Assembly: GCA_963969595.1 (NCBI GenBank) | Contig: OZ018415.1 | Location: 22,263,782-22,327,781, forward strand | Direction of reading: 5' to 3' | Origin: Neckera pumila | Lineage: Eukaryota; Streptophyta; Bryopsida; Hypnales; Neckeraceae | DNA length: 64,000 bases | In this document: positions 14,075 through 25,422 of the stretch, one piece after another | Position numbering within the stretch: the first letter of the stretch is position 1 | Layout: the number at the start of each line of letters is the position of its first letter | Notes under the pieces: model-generated | What the model saw: the letters and a program-made list of their open reading frames with translations, nothing else | The model's database searches: none | Told to the model about the DNA's origin: nothing | Position numbers and translations under genes: made by a program

Positions 14075-14792
14075 ATAAACCCTCTATTAGAGAATTGTAG
14101 AGATTTAGTATACTATGACTAATGTGACTAATATCCAAAAAGGACATTAGTCATATTAGTCATAGTTGAGAAAATCTTCCACAATTCTGCCTCTTGATTC
14201 AAAAATAGTCTGAGACATTCCCAAAATTTAAAAAAATTCTAAACAAGCATATTAACATATATGGAATTGGACATGTCAATGCCATTTTTTATTTTTTATT
14301 TTTGCACTTTATGTTAAAACAATCCAAAAATCGTGAAAAAAACCCAAAAGTGTTCAATGCTCCCACAAATTTGCACCTAGGTGTCTTATACAGTATAGAA
14401 ATTGTATAAAAATTCTAAGAAAATTTGACCCCTCTACTCAAGAATTGTGAAAGATTTAGTACAAATATAACTAATGTGACTAATGCCCAAAAGGAGCATT
14501 AGCCATATTGGTCATAGTTAAAGTTATCTTCTACAATTCTTACCTCTGAATTCAAAAGTATATCCAAGGTATTCCCAAATTTGCAATAAATCATAAATAG
14601 ACATCTTAATATATGAAATTGGACATAGCAACTCTAATTTTAATTATTTTTGGCTTATAAGTTAAAACAACCCAAAAATTGCAAAAAAATGTAAAAGTGT
14701 CTAATGCTCCTACAAATTTGCACCTAAGTATATGTCTTTTATAAAATAGAAAATATATATGAATTATAAGAAAATTTATCTCCCCCCCTTTT

Positions 14793-16030
14793 TTAACCCC
14801 TAAAGTTCCATAACTATATTTTCACCAAAAACACTCAAAATGTGCCATTTTTAGAAAAAAATACCAACTTTTTGGAAAATAAATTTCTTTGACATATGTA
14901 ACCATAGGACCTTGTAGTACATTGGTTTGAGAAAATGTAGAGAAAATTTCAAAAATTTCCACCATATGGATTACAAGCTATTAGCATTTGAATTGACAAA
15001 AATCCTTTTTTTGTCCCTGCAAAAAAAATCGGGCAGCTGCGTTTCACAAGGTCACTTTTGTATGAGTTATAGAGTTATTTGTAAAGTCCAAACCAATTTG
15101 AGCGGGACTTTTTTGGAAACAGGTGGACTATAGAAAAGCATCTCTAGCCAAACCGTCAGGCTTTTTTTAAGAAGCTTGCGACACATGACCTCAAAAGTGG
15201 GGTCCAAATCTTCTCAAGCACCATTTTGATGCAAAATTCAATTTCACATCCAATTTTGTCTCGACCGTGCACAACTTTCTGAACCTCATCCTGCTTTTTT
15301 GCAAAACTGACGGGTTTAAACCCCAGTTTAGCCTACTTTATGAATAACTCTAATGTCCAAAATGGTGGTAACCCTTTCAATTCATTGCTCAAAGCAAGTT
15401 GGCTACATGCATGAAATTTTTTTGATCATTTGGAATTGTGCAACTTATAAGAAAAATAATTATAAGTAGACAATAGTAGAGAATGAAGATAAAATACTAA
15501 ATTATTAAGAATTTAATTATGGAATTGAAAATGCCAATCCCAACGGTTGCATATCCCAATGGTTGTAGATTGTTGTAATAAACAATCTACATCTTGTGAT
15601 TTTAATTTTTTCAAAAAATATTGAAAATTGAGTAAGATAAACGACTTCAAAGTTTATTTTAAAGTATAGAGTCCATAACTGTACTGCAAACAAAAAATCC
15701 TCATAACTTTTGACTCATTGATCAAAATAGAATAATTAAAAGCTTTTTATGCATATGTAACCCTAGAAAATCATTTCAAATTTTTGTTTTTGACAAAAGT
15801 GATTTTTCTTGATCTGCCTAGACTGCCTAGTTACAAAAAAAAGTAATATATTAGGCCATAACTTTTGAATCATATTTCTGAATGTCATGAAATTTAGTGC
15901 ATTTGAAAGATATTCCTTGTTCCCACCTTCTATTAAGATTTGGGCTAAAAGTATGGAAATCTCTAATTACAAGTATCTGCCCAAAATTTCTATGTAGCCA
16001 AAAAATGCATGTTGGTCCTTTAGGGGTTAA
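14793..16030. mobile_element. Non-autonomous element with TTAA flanks (piggyBac-like candidate)
   Basis: Left end TTAACCCCTAAAG (14793-14805) and right end CTTTAGGGGTTAA (16018-16030) are perfect 13-bp inverted repeats that include the flanking TTAA. Inside are 1.2 kb of non-coding AT-rich sequence. The sequence resuming at 16031 (GAATTGTGGAAG) continues the surrounding tandem repeat, whose uninterrupted copy reads TCAAGAATTGTG at this site. That fits a TTAA-type target. TTAA duplications are typical of piggyBac elements, but no transposase supports that name here. Confidence 0.6.
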
Positions 16031-16071
16031 GAATTGTGGAAGATTTTGTCTACTATGACAAATGTGACTAA

Positions 16072-16440
16072 TGCTTGTGGGCACTTTATCCTTTAGAATA
16101 AAGTGTACACAACCGGGTTCTATTTGTTGTTGTAGTTGATTTTCTAATTGGATGTCTAGTATGCTGTCCAACTACGTCTTTCAAACAATGAATACTTGTT
16201 GATTTTTCTACTTCTTAGTTTGCCTAAGTGCAATTCCTAAACAAAACAATTATAAATTCGTAATAACGGTTGGTTTTGACTAATGCAATCCAAAACTAAA
16301 GACCAATCAGAATTAAGGTGGCAAAAGTTTGCAAGGTAGCAAAAGCTAAGCATAGATGATAAATTTCCATTCTAAGGGTGTCTTTGTCTTTACCCACATT
16401 TCATCTCTTCCGTGTTTTCGTCCAATTGAAGTTTTCCATA
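16072..16440. repeat. Dispersed repeat starting TGTGGGCACTTTATCC (solo-LTR-like?)
   Basis: The block interrupts copy 3 of the tandem repeat and resembles 45548-45810. Shared anchors include TGTGGGC(A/T)CTTTATCC, an ACAACC(G/A)(G/A)GTTCTA block and ACG(T/C)CTTTCAA(A/G)CAATG(A/G)AT. The TG start and lack of coding content would suit a solo LTR, but I did not find a matching CA end or a target duplication. Confidence 0.4.
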
Positions 16441-16442
16441 AT

Positions 16443-17232
16443 TTAACCCTTGAAAGGCCAAAAAGCCCTTTTGCGGCTGTATAGTATATTATGAATTTGG
16501 TGGTATTTGATCAAAAAACATTGACCAAATACTTTTTAGTACAAAGTAGATTAATGATCATGATCAATATGTAAATAACAATGTATCACACAATTCATAT
16601 ATTTAACCACAATTGAAGAGTTATAAGGCTAATAAACAAAAAATTAGAAAAAAAGCACTTGATTTTCACTCATTAAAAAAAAGGTAAGTAGAAGTGGGTT
16701 CAAGAGAGAAGAAAAAACAAAATTGCTAATAGCTTTTAGATAGAATTGAATTACAATAATCCCAACAGTGAAATTATTCTAATAAGGAAATCTAACCCTG
16801 TCTAACACTTTTTTTTTAAATTTTAAAATTACATTCAAAAATGAATTATACAATTCATTTTTTCAAAAATTTATTTAGATTGCCCAAAAAAACTAAGATT
16901 ATCCATAACTTTCTCATTATTAGTCCAAATTAAATGAAACAAAGCTTCATGTCTAGACAAAAATATAATCTTTGAGAAAAAAAAATAGAAAAAAAATTAT
17001 TTAGACTTTCTATGATTTTTTTTGTGCTGCACGCTAAACTCCATTTTTGCTTGTTGTACTATAATTTTTGCTCCCAAGCATCAATTAAAATAAAAAATTT
17101 ATATTCACAAAGCTCTTGCAAAAATACACAATTGCAAAAAATTCCAAAAAATATCACAAAAAGTTGAGACAATAGGAACTTGCCTAGACCCAAATTGTCC
17201 CTCGAGAGGACAAATGGTCCTTTAGGAGTAAA
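16443..17232. mobile_element. Degenerate TTAA-family element
   Basis: It begins TTAACCCTTGAAAGGCC and ends near GGTCCTTTAGGAGTAAA, degenerate versions of the ends of the neighbouring TTAA elements. Its right ~430 bp (about 16810-17232) is the reverse complement of about 17395-17840, so this copy and the next face each other in a large inverted repeat. Non-coding. Confidence 0.45.
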
Positions 17233-17394
17233 AGCATCCAAATTTTGTCAAAAATTGGGAATAAGACCAGCGCAATAGAATTCACTCACGTAATGAAAAG
17301 AATTCAAAGCTGTCTCCAAGCCATCTAAATGGATTATCTACCTTATGAGCTAGGAAGAATGGGTTATCTACCCTTCATAATAGGTTGTTGACTT

Positions 17395-18344
17395 TTAACC
17401 CCTAAAGGACCATTGTCCCTTCGGGGGACAAATGCGTTTTTGGTCAGGTACCTACGGGCTGAAATTTTCTTTTGATTTTTTGAAACTTTTTTGGGAGGTA
17501 GAAAAGCTGATTAGCTTCGTGGGAATATAATATTTCTCACAATTGATGCTCGGGAACAAAAATTATGACCAAATAAGCTCAAAATATGGGACGGGGGCAG
17601 CGCGTGCATCATAAAGAAATTTGCAAATTTTTTTTTTTTAATAAGTATTTTTTTCTAATAGATTATATTTTTGTCTATCTAGATATCTTTGATTCATTTC
17701 ATTTGGATTTGTTATGAGAAAGTTATGGACATTCTTGTTTTTCCGGGCATTTAGAGCATCCTTTTGAAAAAAATAACTTGTAGGATTCATTTTTGAATGC
17801 AATTTTTCAAATTTTTCAAATTTTTGAATTTTTTTTTTTTGCGTGATTTAGTTTACTTGCTAGAACAATCTCACCATTAGGATTAGTGCATTCTAATTCC
17901 ATCTAAAATATATGAATATTTTAGATTTTCCTTCTATCTTGTACCTACTTCTTCTTAACAAGAATGATAATTAATTTTTTTAGAATATTTTTTTCGTATA
18001 GACTCTCAACTCAAACCTCTACTAAAAATATTTAAAGCTCAAAACTCTGTAGTGCAAAACTTTTAAGTTAAAAATGTTCAAAGTCAAAAAAACCTAGTCC
18101 CTCAATGTATTGAAAAATTTGTTTTTTCTACTTTAAATGCAAATATCTTGCAATCTATGCGGTCAAAAATTTTGAAATTTTTTCCATACTTTTTCCATAC
18201 TTTTCCATACTTTTTGGTTAGGTGTAAGATCCTATGATTAAATGTAAAAAAAAAAAAAATTTAATTTTTTTAACTCTTTGCTATAGAAATGGCAATTTTC
18301 AATGTTTTTTGGCAGAAAAAAGGCCTTGGTCCTTTCGGGGTTAA
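17395..18344. mobile_element. TTAA-flanked element with CCCCTAAAGGACC ends (950 bp)
   Basis: Left end TTAACCCCTAAAGGACCA at 17395 and right end TGGTCCTTTCGGGGTTAA finishing at 18344 form an inverted repeat with one mismatch, with TTAA on both sides. The left half is the reverse complement of the neighbouring element at 16.8-17.2 kb. The right ~250 bp is the reverse complement of 12464-12700. Non-coding; probably mobilised in trans. Confidence 0.6.
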
Positions 18345-18884
18345 AATGCTAACGTGGCACCATCCATTGGCAACCCAACACCATTGCCATTACAAGTTGC
18401 AACTCATAACCTTCTTTCCTTTCAACTTACTTCCTACACCCTTGGATCATGAAAAGCAAAGGTTGTGATTTAAAAATGTACAACTGATTATGTACAATAA
18501 CCTATTCGCTGCTAGCACGGCTCATGGGTTATCTAATACATATCTTGTGCGTACAATACCCAAATAACGCCTTCCGTAGTGCGATGGAATTCTCTTTCAT
18601 TCATCAACAAGACAATCGACACTTGCCCCCTCTAATACGAGAGCGATTTCTGGTGCCCCAACTCACAAGTACCCTCAAAATCCATTCTACAAATGAAAAC
18701 AACTGAGTCCCATGAAAGGGTTTACTGCAAAGATATAATTCTAAAAACTCTACCAATAAAACTTTGCCCTCCCACCACTTTTGCAGACAACTTTTGTATT
18801 GTTTGGTGCGTTGGAATCCTCTTCATTCACCAGCAAAAATATCACAAGACCATCAACAGAAACTTGCCCAGTGAAATCCTCACT
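18345..18884. other. Spacer downstream of the AIM24-like gene
   Basis: This is the presumed 3' flank of the minus-strand gene that stops at 18885. Two loosely similar segments near 18.57 and 18.82 kb (GTGCGATGGAATTCTC and GTGCGTTGGAATCCTC, each followed by TTCATTCA and CTTGCCC) suggest an old local duplication. Nothing else is supported. Confidence 0.35.
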
Positions 18885-19893
18885 TTACGAGGTCCCTGCT
18901 GCTGGGGCTGGCACTTCTTCATGGGGCTGCACAACAACGAAGCCCTGTCCACGGGCGCCATCGAACTTCATCTGGAACGTCTCGCCGCTGCTGCGACCGA
19001 TCAGCGTCTTCAAGCCAACGTCGGATTTGAAATCCGGAACGAGGCCGCCGGACCACGCCACCGTAGCTTGCGGATCGGTGAACACGGGTGGGAAACCCGG
19101 CGCCACCATGAGGGTCAACGGCTGGCCGTGCGAGAGAATGGCTACAAACCCCTTTCCCTGCAGCAGCAAAATCATCAAAAGAATTCATCGTTAGCAAACT
19201 TTTCAAGGGTAGAAATGAATCCAAATTACTTTGCAGCAGATTGACAGTATTCAGATTTTTCAATTCCTTTGTAGCGACTAACTGTATTTGGTACATTCTT
19301 TACTCATTTTGACATTCTTTTCCTGTAACAAAGCCAAACATAACAGTGTTAAGCAGTAGGCTTGGACTGTCATTGGGAGAAGATGCTAGAGCTCGATGAC
19401 ATTGTTCAATTCATTTTTCACTATGGGTGTGTCTCTATTTGTTTCAAGTTCAGGTCAGGCATTTGCATTGGAGCACATATGGCAGTTCCTAGCTTAGAAA
19501 TTCCGCACTCCTACCTAGCGGTGGATGGTGCATAATTTATCACCGTTCTTTAGGGTGCTTGATTGACCATGTGAATCCATCGAGAGCAACTTATGTTCAA
19601 ATGATGATGTTATGTAACGATCTTTTAACGCATGCTCATTATCAATGTTGATGGGTTGTCGATTGCCGTTGAGACAGATGCAACTGTTGTTGGTCTCTAT
19701 TTAATTAAGGTTTAGGAGTTTGTCATCAAGAGATTATCCTACCTCTAACCATTAATTGTGTTGACTGGTAAATGGTATGTTTACAAATTGGCGTGGAAAG
19801 GGAAGCGTTCTTCTTCTCCACCTCGAACGCCGCGCCATTCCCCTGATGCTGGTCTCTCGTATCCGCTACGAACTGTTGCAAGCTCGTCGCCAT
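18885..19893 (-). pseudogene. AIM24-family (TIGR00266-like) gene, middle apparently lost
   Basis: The 3' exon 18885-19157 (acceptor CTGCAG|GGAAAG, stop TAA) encodes 90 residues with the family's C-terminal signature: [11 protein letters not shown], then [18 protein letters not shown] and GFVVVQP. The likely first exon starts at ATG 19893 (MATSLQQFVADTRD..., then a GAAFEVE stretch like the family N-terminus) and runs to a possible donor at 19785. Family members of about 220 residues have some 100 residues between these parts. I read 19158-19784 on the minus strand and found no coding stretch for them. The 19785 donor is also out of phase with the 3' exon, although an earlier GAG|GTGGAG donor would be in phase. 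AIM24 proteins are linked to mitochondrial organisation in yeast; the plant role is unclear. I favour an internally deleted pseudogene. A functional gene with a misread exon remains possible. Confidence 0.55.
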
Positions 19894-21231
19894 AGCAGCT
19901 CCCTCCCTCAACTCCTCGATCGACCGATCGATAGATTCCCTTCAACAAACAAACAAGCAGCTTCCTCACGAAAAGCCTCTCCTCTCCAATTCTTCTTCCA
20001 GTTTCGCAGATCTAGGACACAAAACCCAAATCGTGCAAATGCAATAATCGGAGCATTCTTAATTTGTTCTACAGTGAACAATGAAGTCATCAATTGGGCA
20101 ATTTTGATCCTCAGCGTAGTGGTGAGCTGCGTGTGAGATTTTTGTTGAGCTTGACGAATGGTTTTGGGAAGATTTTTCCAGGAAGATGGCGCCTTGGGAA
20201 GCAATATCAGAGAGACGGAGTGCGTGAGAAGAGCACCGCGTGAGCCGCGCAGGACATGAGGCAAGACTCGGTCAGTACATAATAGCCGTACGTCTGTACG
20301 TTTGTATATGGACGAACCAGCTAACTCTAACCCTGGTTAGCCGGGGTGGTTACTGTGGAAAACATCCTTTTGGGTACCACGTGAATCATTTGCTAAAGAA
20401 AATCCAAGAGCACTGCACTCGTTGGAGGTCAAACTAGAGCAGGACACGTGCCCTTTTCACACAAAATTCCAAGGATGTAGACTTTTGACTTACATTGAAG
20501 GATTCTCTGTCATGCATTACACTTTTAGGCTGCAGGGTTAATTTCAAAATCGGGGATATAGAGAGGAACTTCAAGGATTAAAGGTTGGGTTAGTCTGATT
20601 AAATACGTGTTGTGTAACAAGCTTAGAATAAACGTCAGGTTGTAGATAAGTTTGTTGACTTTGTTTGGAGTTGGTTAACCATTGGTCTGGACGTCTGGAA
20701 CGGGTACATACATAAATTCTGTCAAACCTCTATTATAGACTCGGGGACGAATGCACTTCACATGTGAAAGTTCTTGAATCGGATTTGTACACAACATGAG
20801 AGAATCTCGGGTTACACAGGAAATGTCCAGAGCAATGATAGAGGAAGCTATCAAAGATTCAGTGTAACCCTGCTCTCCTTACTTTGAACAATTGATGAAA
20901 ACTAAATCAAATTATCTTCCAAGATCATCTCTACAGGCACTGAAATTTGCATGGACAATGCTCATTCCGCGAAGGAGACAAATAATACTGCTCCCAACAC
21001 ACTGCTTGAGGTACGATGACGGGACTATCCCAAGGTCAACCCAAAGGCAATCAACACAACCATCTGACTGTACTGTGATTTACGGCTAGCACCTTCTCCA
21101 GATACACATGGATGCACAGGTGAGCAACTCACTATCCCAACTTGTTCTCTAGAACCTCAAATCACCACAATCTTCACCTGCCAGTAAAGACTTCGCATCA
21201 GACATATATAAGTGACAAGCACCTGCTAAAA
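19894..21231. other. Leader/promoter of the AIM24-like gene and 3' flank of the E3 ligase gene
   Basis: On the minus strand 19894-20270 looks like a GC-richer 5' leader. A repeat shared with 47.06-47.25 kb lies at 20371-20550 and is listed separately. The rest up to the E3 ligase stop codon at 21232 shows no gene I can support and probably includes that gene's 3' untranslated region. Confidence 0.4.
20371..20550. repeat. Dispersed repeat, second copy at 47060-47250
   Basis: The two copies share GGTACC(A/G)(C/T)GTGAATCATTTGCT, CCAAGAGCACT, TTGGAGGTCAAA and ACAAAATTCCAA(G/A)GAT blocks in the same order and orientation over about 180 bp. The copies differ by many substitutions and small indels, so the duplication is old. 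No coding content. Confidence 0.65.
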
Positions 21232-24200
21232 CTAAGCATCGTAAATTCTTCGCACAGTTCGGATGGATTGCCGACATATTGGACACCTATTTGAATCGTC
21301 TCTTTGTATTCTGCAATTGTCACCAACCGCTCAACATTAGCCTCTAAGGGGGAACATTGCAAACTGCATCATCCACTACGTACAGCAGACTGTACGTCAC
21401 AGAATACCCAGCAAAGGTCATGAAAAACCAATCGCTAAAGGTGAACAGAATTTAGGAGATTGATGCCAATATTCAGAAGCATACACTCAACCCTCCCTCT
21501 CTGCCTCAGGTGGACAAATGGGCTTCTAAATGCACTCTTAACAAGTGGAAGTTGTTCAAGCAGATTTGTACACAACATGAGAGATACTTGGAGTATACAG
21601 GAGAAATGCAATATAGAGCATGCAATTACAGAGGTTTCAGTACACATACTAAGCAGGAAAACGAAAACAAAATAGGTCAATGAGAATCACCTCATTCCGC
21701 ACGAGTAACAGGTGCAACGATGGCCACAAGGGTCAAAGAAACTGTCCTTCGGTGCATCCAAGCATATAGTGCAAAGAGCATTCTCAGGAACGGCTCCCTC
21801 ATTGTTGGTTTCATCTGCTTGGATAGTCGGGTCAACCGGGGCAGATGGTGTGGCGGCGCTAGCTTCTCCTACTAGAGGAGACTGCTCCAGAGGTCTGAAA
21901 GCTCCGGCGCTGGCTTGTCTTAATTCAAAAGCTCTTGTAAAGAGCGCTGCCGCTGCAACCAGACCTAATTGATGCCCCAAAATTGGTGAGGATTCGAAAC
22001 ACCAGTTCAATCGTCTCGCATAGGTTTAGCTAATATTTCCATATATCAAGAGCTCTTTTCCAGGGAATGTCTCCATTGATAGTAGACCCTCTAAGAAATG
22101 GGGGTTGCAACTATACATTCATCTCACATGGATTTCTTTGTTGAACATCCACGTTCCGGTGAATTTTATCAACGAACTCTGTGTCAAATTGATATAGCAC
22201 TTTCAAAGAAATATAGAAATGTCTAAGGTTGGCAGCACTAAACCACACCACCGACCTACAGTTGTTTCCCTTATTGTTTATTTCATCTGTTTCATAAGGA
22301 AAATAATCAAGTAAAATACAAATCCATTCGAAGGAGAATACAATATCAACTTACCCCAAAAAATTATATATGTGATCCAACGAGGTACGTATGACAGTTT
22401 AGTCTTCCAAACATCCACTCCTAACTGCACGTATTTCAACAGTCCCAAGTACAGTGAGATTCACATGAGGCAATACTTTCAACTTATGAAAACAATCCCT
22501 GTATGGTTTGGGACATCAAAAACCTTTGCCTCCATGGCACAAAGACTCATCTTTTTAGCTAATGTGAAAAGTTCAAGCTCAAAAACATTGAATTATACGT
22601 TAGTACAGCTCGAGATTAGAGAACAGGATATATGATAGTTAAAAATCATCATAGGAGAAGATTAGGTACCTGATTAACCACTGGAGAAGTGAGCAGCACG
22701 AAGGTAGAATGTCCAAGAGGGACAGGAAATACACAGTTGTCTTCTATCTGAGAAGAACACAAAAGATCTGCATTCTTGTAGGAGTACAGCGTGTAGCGGA
22801 AGTCCAGATTGACGGAGAACTGAACCACAAGCAACAGTAGGATTGTGAGGAGAAGATCTAGTACACAAAAATAAACCACTTCATTTTATTCTGATAAATT
22901 GCTACCAGTAGGTCATAAAACGGGATTAAGGAATGATCACAAATACTTGCAGCCATGCGCAGGAAAAGCTAATTACTTTTGGATAAAGAAACTCTCATGC
23001 TCCTAAATGCTGTACGTTTATGATATCTCTAATCATTCGAAAATGAGAAAATTAAATAAGATATAGTCTGTCAAAAGCATAAGTAGAGAAACCACTCCCA
23101 AAAATAATGGACAATGACAAGGTCCTCTGTTTTCTACATCTGCTAATGAGTATTCTTAAGTAAAGAGTAGAAAAACGTGTTACTCACGATCATCTTGCGG
23201 TTGTTCAGATTGCCAAAAATGATGCAATAATCATCGTCCTCTTCCACCTTCAGACTCAATGATCCCTTGTCTGCACATCAATGTGATAAACATCTTGAAA
23301 GCATCAATAGATCCGAATCATTCATAGGTTTATGAAAGACTGAAATTCAGAAAAAACAAAATCTTAATGTTTATAGTTTCCTGTACCGACAACCAGTATC
23401 ATTGAAGCAAAAAACGTATCAAGCTAAATCTCTAAGAGCCCCTGCATTTGTGGTGAGCATATACGCACCATTTACTCGTTTCCACCTCAACGCCGAACTA
23501 GGATTTCCAGGGTCACCTTTCCAATCCTGAAATCCATCTTCACCTACATAAAAGATTCCATTACATTGTTATCAGCATTGCACCTACATAAGGGATTGCA
23601 TCACGTTGTTTCCTTCACAGCAGCGTCCCAAATTTGTGCAAACAAACCTCGATACAAGAGAAAAATTAAATGTCTGCATTCAGCATAATCAAGAATATAA
23701 CTGAAATCTTAGTGCTCATACCTTATCAATACAGAAAAGAAGGTTTATTAAATTTAGATAAGTAAATAAATGATTATTAAGTTTTAGGACATAGGGTGTC
23801 AGTAAAACGAATTAAATTAACAGCAAACCTGGTCAGCAACCTCAATCTTTTGCGCAGATTGACAAGGTTCATAGAGCTAAGAGCATTTGATAACTTTTAA
23901 CACTGTAAATAACAATGGTTCGCAACATAACTCTCTCCTACAAGCAGGTGTTGTGGCAGCATGAGCAATTATCATTGACAATATAGACGGTAGGTAATCG
24001 AACCTTTTACGATAGCAACAATCAAGCTGTCTGTTCCGGCTCCAGAATCCTTCAAGGTACATGATAGCTTGATACTCGAGCCTTTATTCAACCAATATAC
24101 GTTTCGCTGCAAGTAAAACAAGAATATCCAGACCAATCACTTTAGAGCACATAATGATAAGCTCTGCGTTCAAAATGCTGAGTCACAAAGCAACAGGAAC

Positions 24201-25422
24201 AAAAAACAGCCAATGGATGGAACCCGCTCCTGACGAGAGTAGTACCTGATGCGACCTGCGCTCAAGGACGATGTCAGAAACTGTACTTTTATCAGGAACT
24301 GACGAAGAAAGTTCCGGCCGGGATGAAAATGAATAAGCAACTGGACCTTTGTCCCGGAGGTTTTGAACCTGGATTAACCCAGAAATTGGCATAATCACGT
24401 TAAGTGTGCATCTTACAAACTACTTAACATGGTGGTTTTGTGCAGTGATGTAAGAACACCAATAAATTGCGACAAGGAAACAATTGTAAGATTGAACTTA
24501 GCTGTCCGCCTAATGCAAGTGGGTAATTCTACTAACAAAAAATTCACACAATTGTGATAACAAGTTCACAATTGCATCTCATTATAAAAAGCTTCCTCCA
24601 CAGATTATGTACTAGAAACTTGTGTTATGAATTTGATCACCTAAACATATGGAGTAGATTACTAACGATTCACCCTAGATTTGTGATGCTTCTGGTAGCC
24701 GTTGGCAAAGAATTAGTTCCCAAGAACGAAATTCTACTTGACGCAATTCGAGACTAAAGCTCTTACCTTTATCTCCTTCACAAACAAGGAATTAGTCTTC
24801 ACCACCCGTGAGTAGAACATACCCATCTCGAGCTGTTGACTTCCGTAGAGGCCAAATAACATCCACATCGACACTGCAAACAGTCATTGCCTGACATCAA
24901 AATAGATGATACTGAGCTCCTCATGGAGCGAGAGATTATCCATCACGCTTCTTGATAATTATGATCACAAATTCACTTCTCGACTTACGATACAACTTTG
25001 TGAGCTTAGCACTTCAGAAACGACAGGACAATCTCCAACACTCTAAGAAAAATGAGCAATGCAGAATGTCATGCAGACAGAATGGCAAACCACGATAGCA
25101 CCAGGCCCTGCGGGTCAGACGTTCGTGCGGAAATGCTGAAAGAATAATACTTACAAAAAACTGCAAAAATTGCAAAGACGGCAAAGAAGCCGTAGCCAGC
25201 TTGTGTCCCCGCCCTCCTACGCTGATCTTGTTCAGAACTCCACGACCTCTGATTGTTGGGATATGAGCGATCCCAATATGAGTCATAATAACTTGGCGGG
25301 TCGTCCATCGTCCGTCGACGAGGTTGATCACTTGCATCTGGAGCAAAGGGCTCTGCCCTGCCACTTGAGCTGTAGGCAGAAGCTACCCCAGCATCAAAAG
25401 CTCCGCCACTTGACCTTCCCAT
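21232..25422 (-). CDS. APD-type RING E3 ubiquitin ligase, ten exons, 443 aa
   Basis: The exons are 25155-25422, 24767-24873, 24246-24368, 24004-24106, 23469-23543, 23188-23270, 22670-22819, 22355-22424, 21691-21964 and 21232-21310. All introns are GT/AG and all phases match, giving 443 residues. Order: an acidic/Ser-rich cytosolic N-terminus, membrane span 1 (about 77-98), a lumenal or extracellular domain with the LNKGSS and KLSYVPRWITY motifs of the plant APD1-4 family, span 2 (about 319-338), a low-complexity linker and a C-terminal C3HC4 RING. The RING has Cys391, Cys394, Cys406, His408, Cys412, Cys415, Cys427 and Cys430, all present. Such proteins are membrane-anchored ubiquitin ligases of the endomembrane system, implicated in pollen development in Arabidopsis, so the ancestral role here must differ. 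An acceptor (TTTCAG) about 33 bp upstream of the ATG suggests a spliced 5' leader. The gene looks intact. Confidence 0.88.

Larger units (their letters stand above)
13789..16071. repeat. Three-copy tandem repeat with internal foldback units
   Basis: Three diverged copies begin with a GCACC(C/T)A(G/A)GTGT-like motif near 13793, 14372 and 14720. They continue through AAAATTT to a palindromic block around GAATTGTGGAAGATTT and ACTAATGTGACTAATG. In copy 1 the palindrome at 14113-14165 has 24-nt arms that pair at 22 positions. Copy 1 is split by a 222-bp MITE and copy 3 by a 1.2-kb TTAA element; copy 3 resumes at 16031 and stops at 16071 where another repeat starts. Copy 2 (about 14370-14590) is uninterrupted and serves as an empty-site reference. 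Confidence 0.7.

Noticed and set aside
18693..19244. Plus-strand frames over the AIM24-like last exon
   Set aside because: They are antisense shadows. The minus-strand frame has the family motifs, a stop and a splice acceptor.
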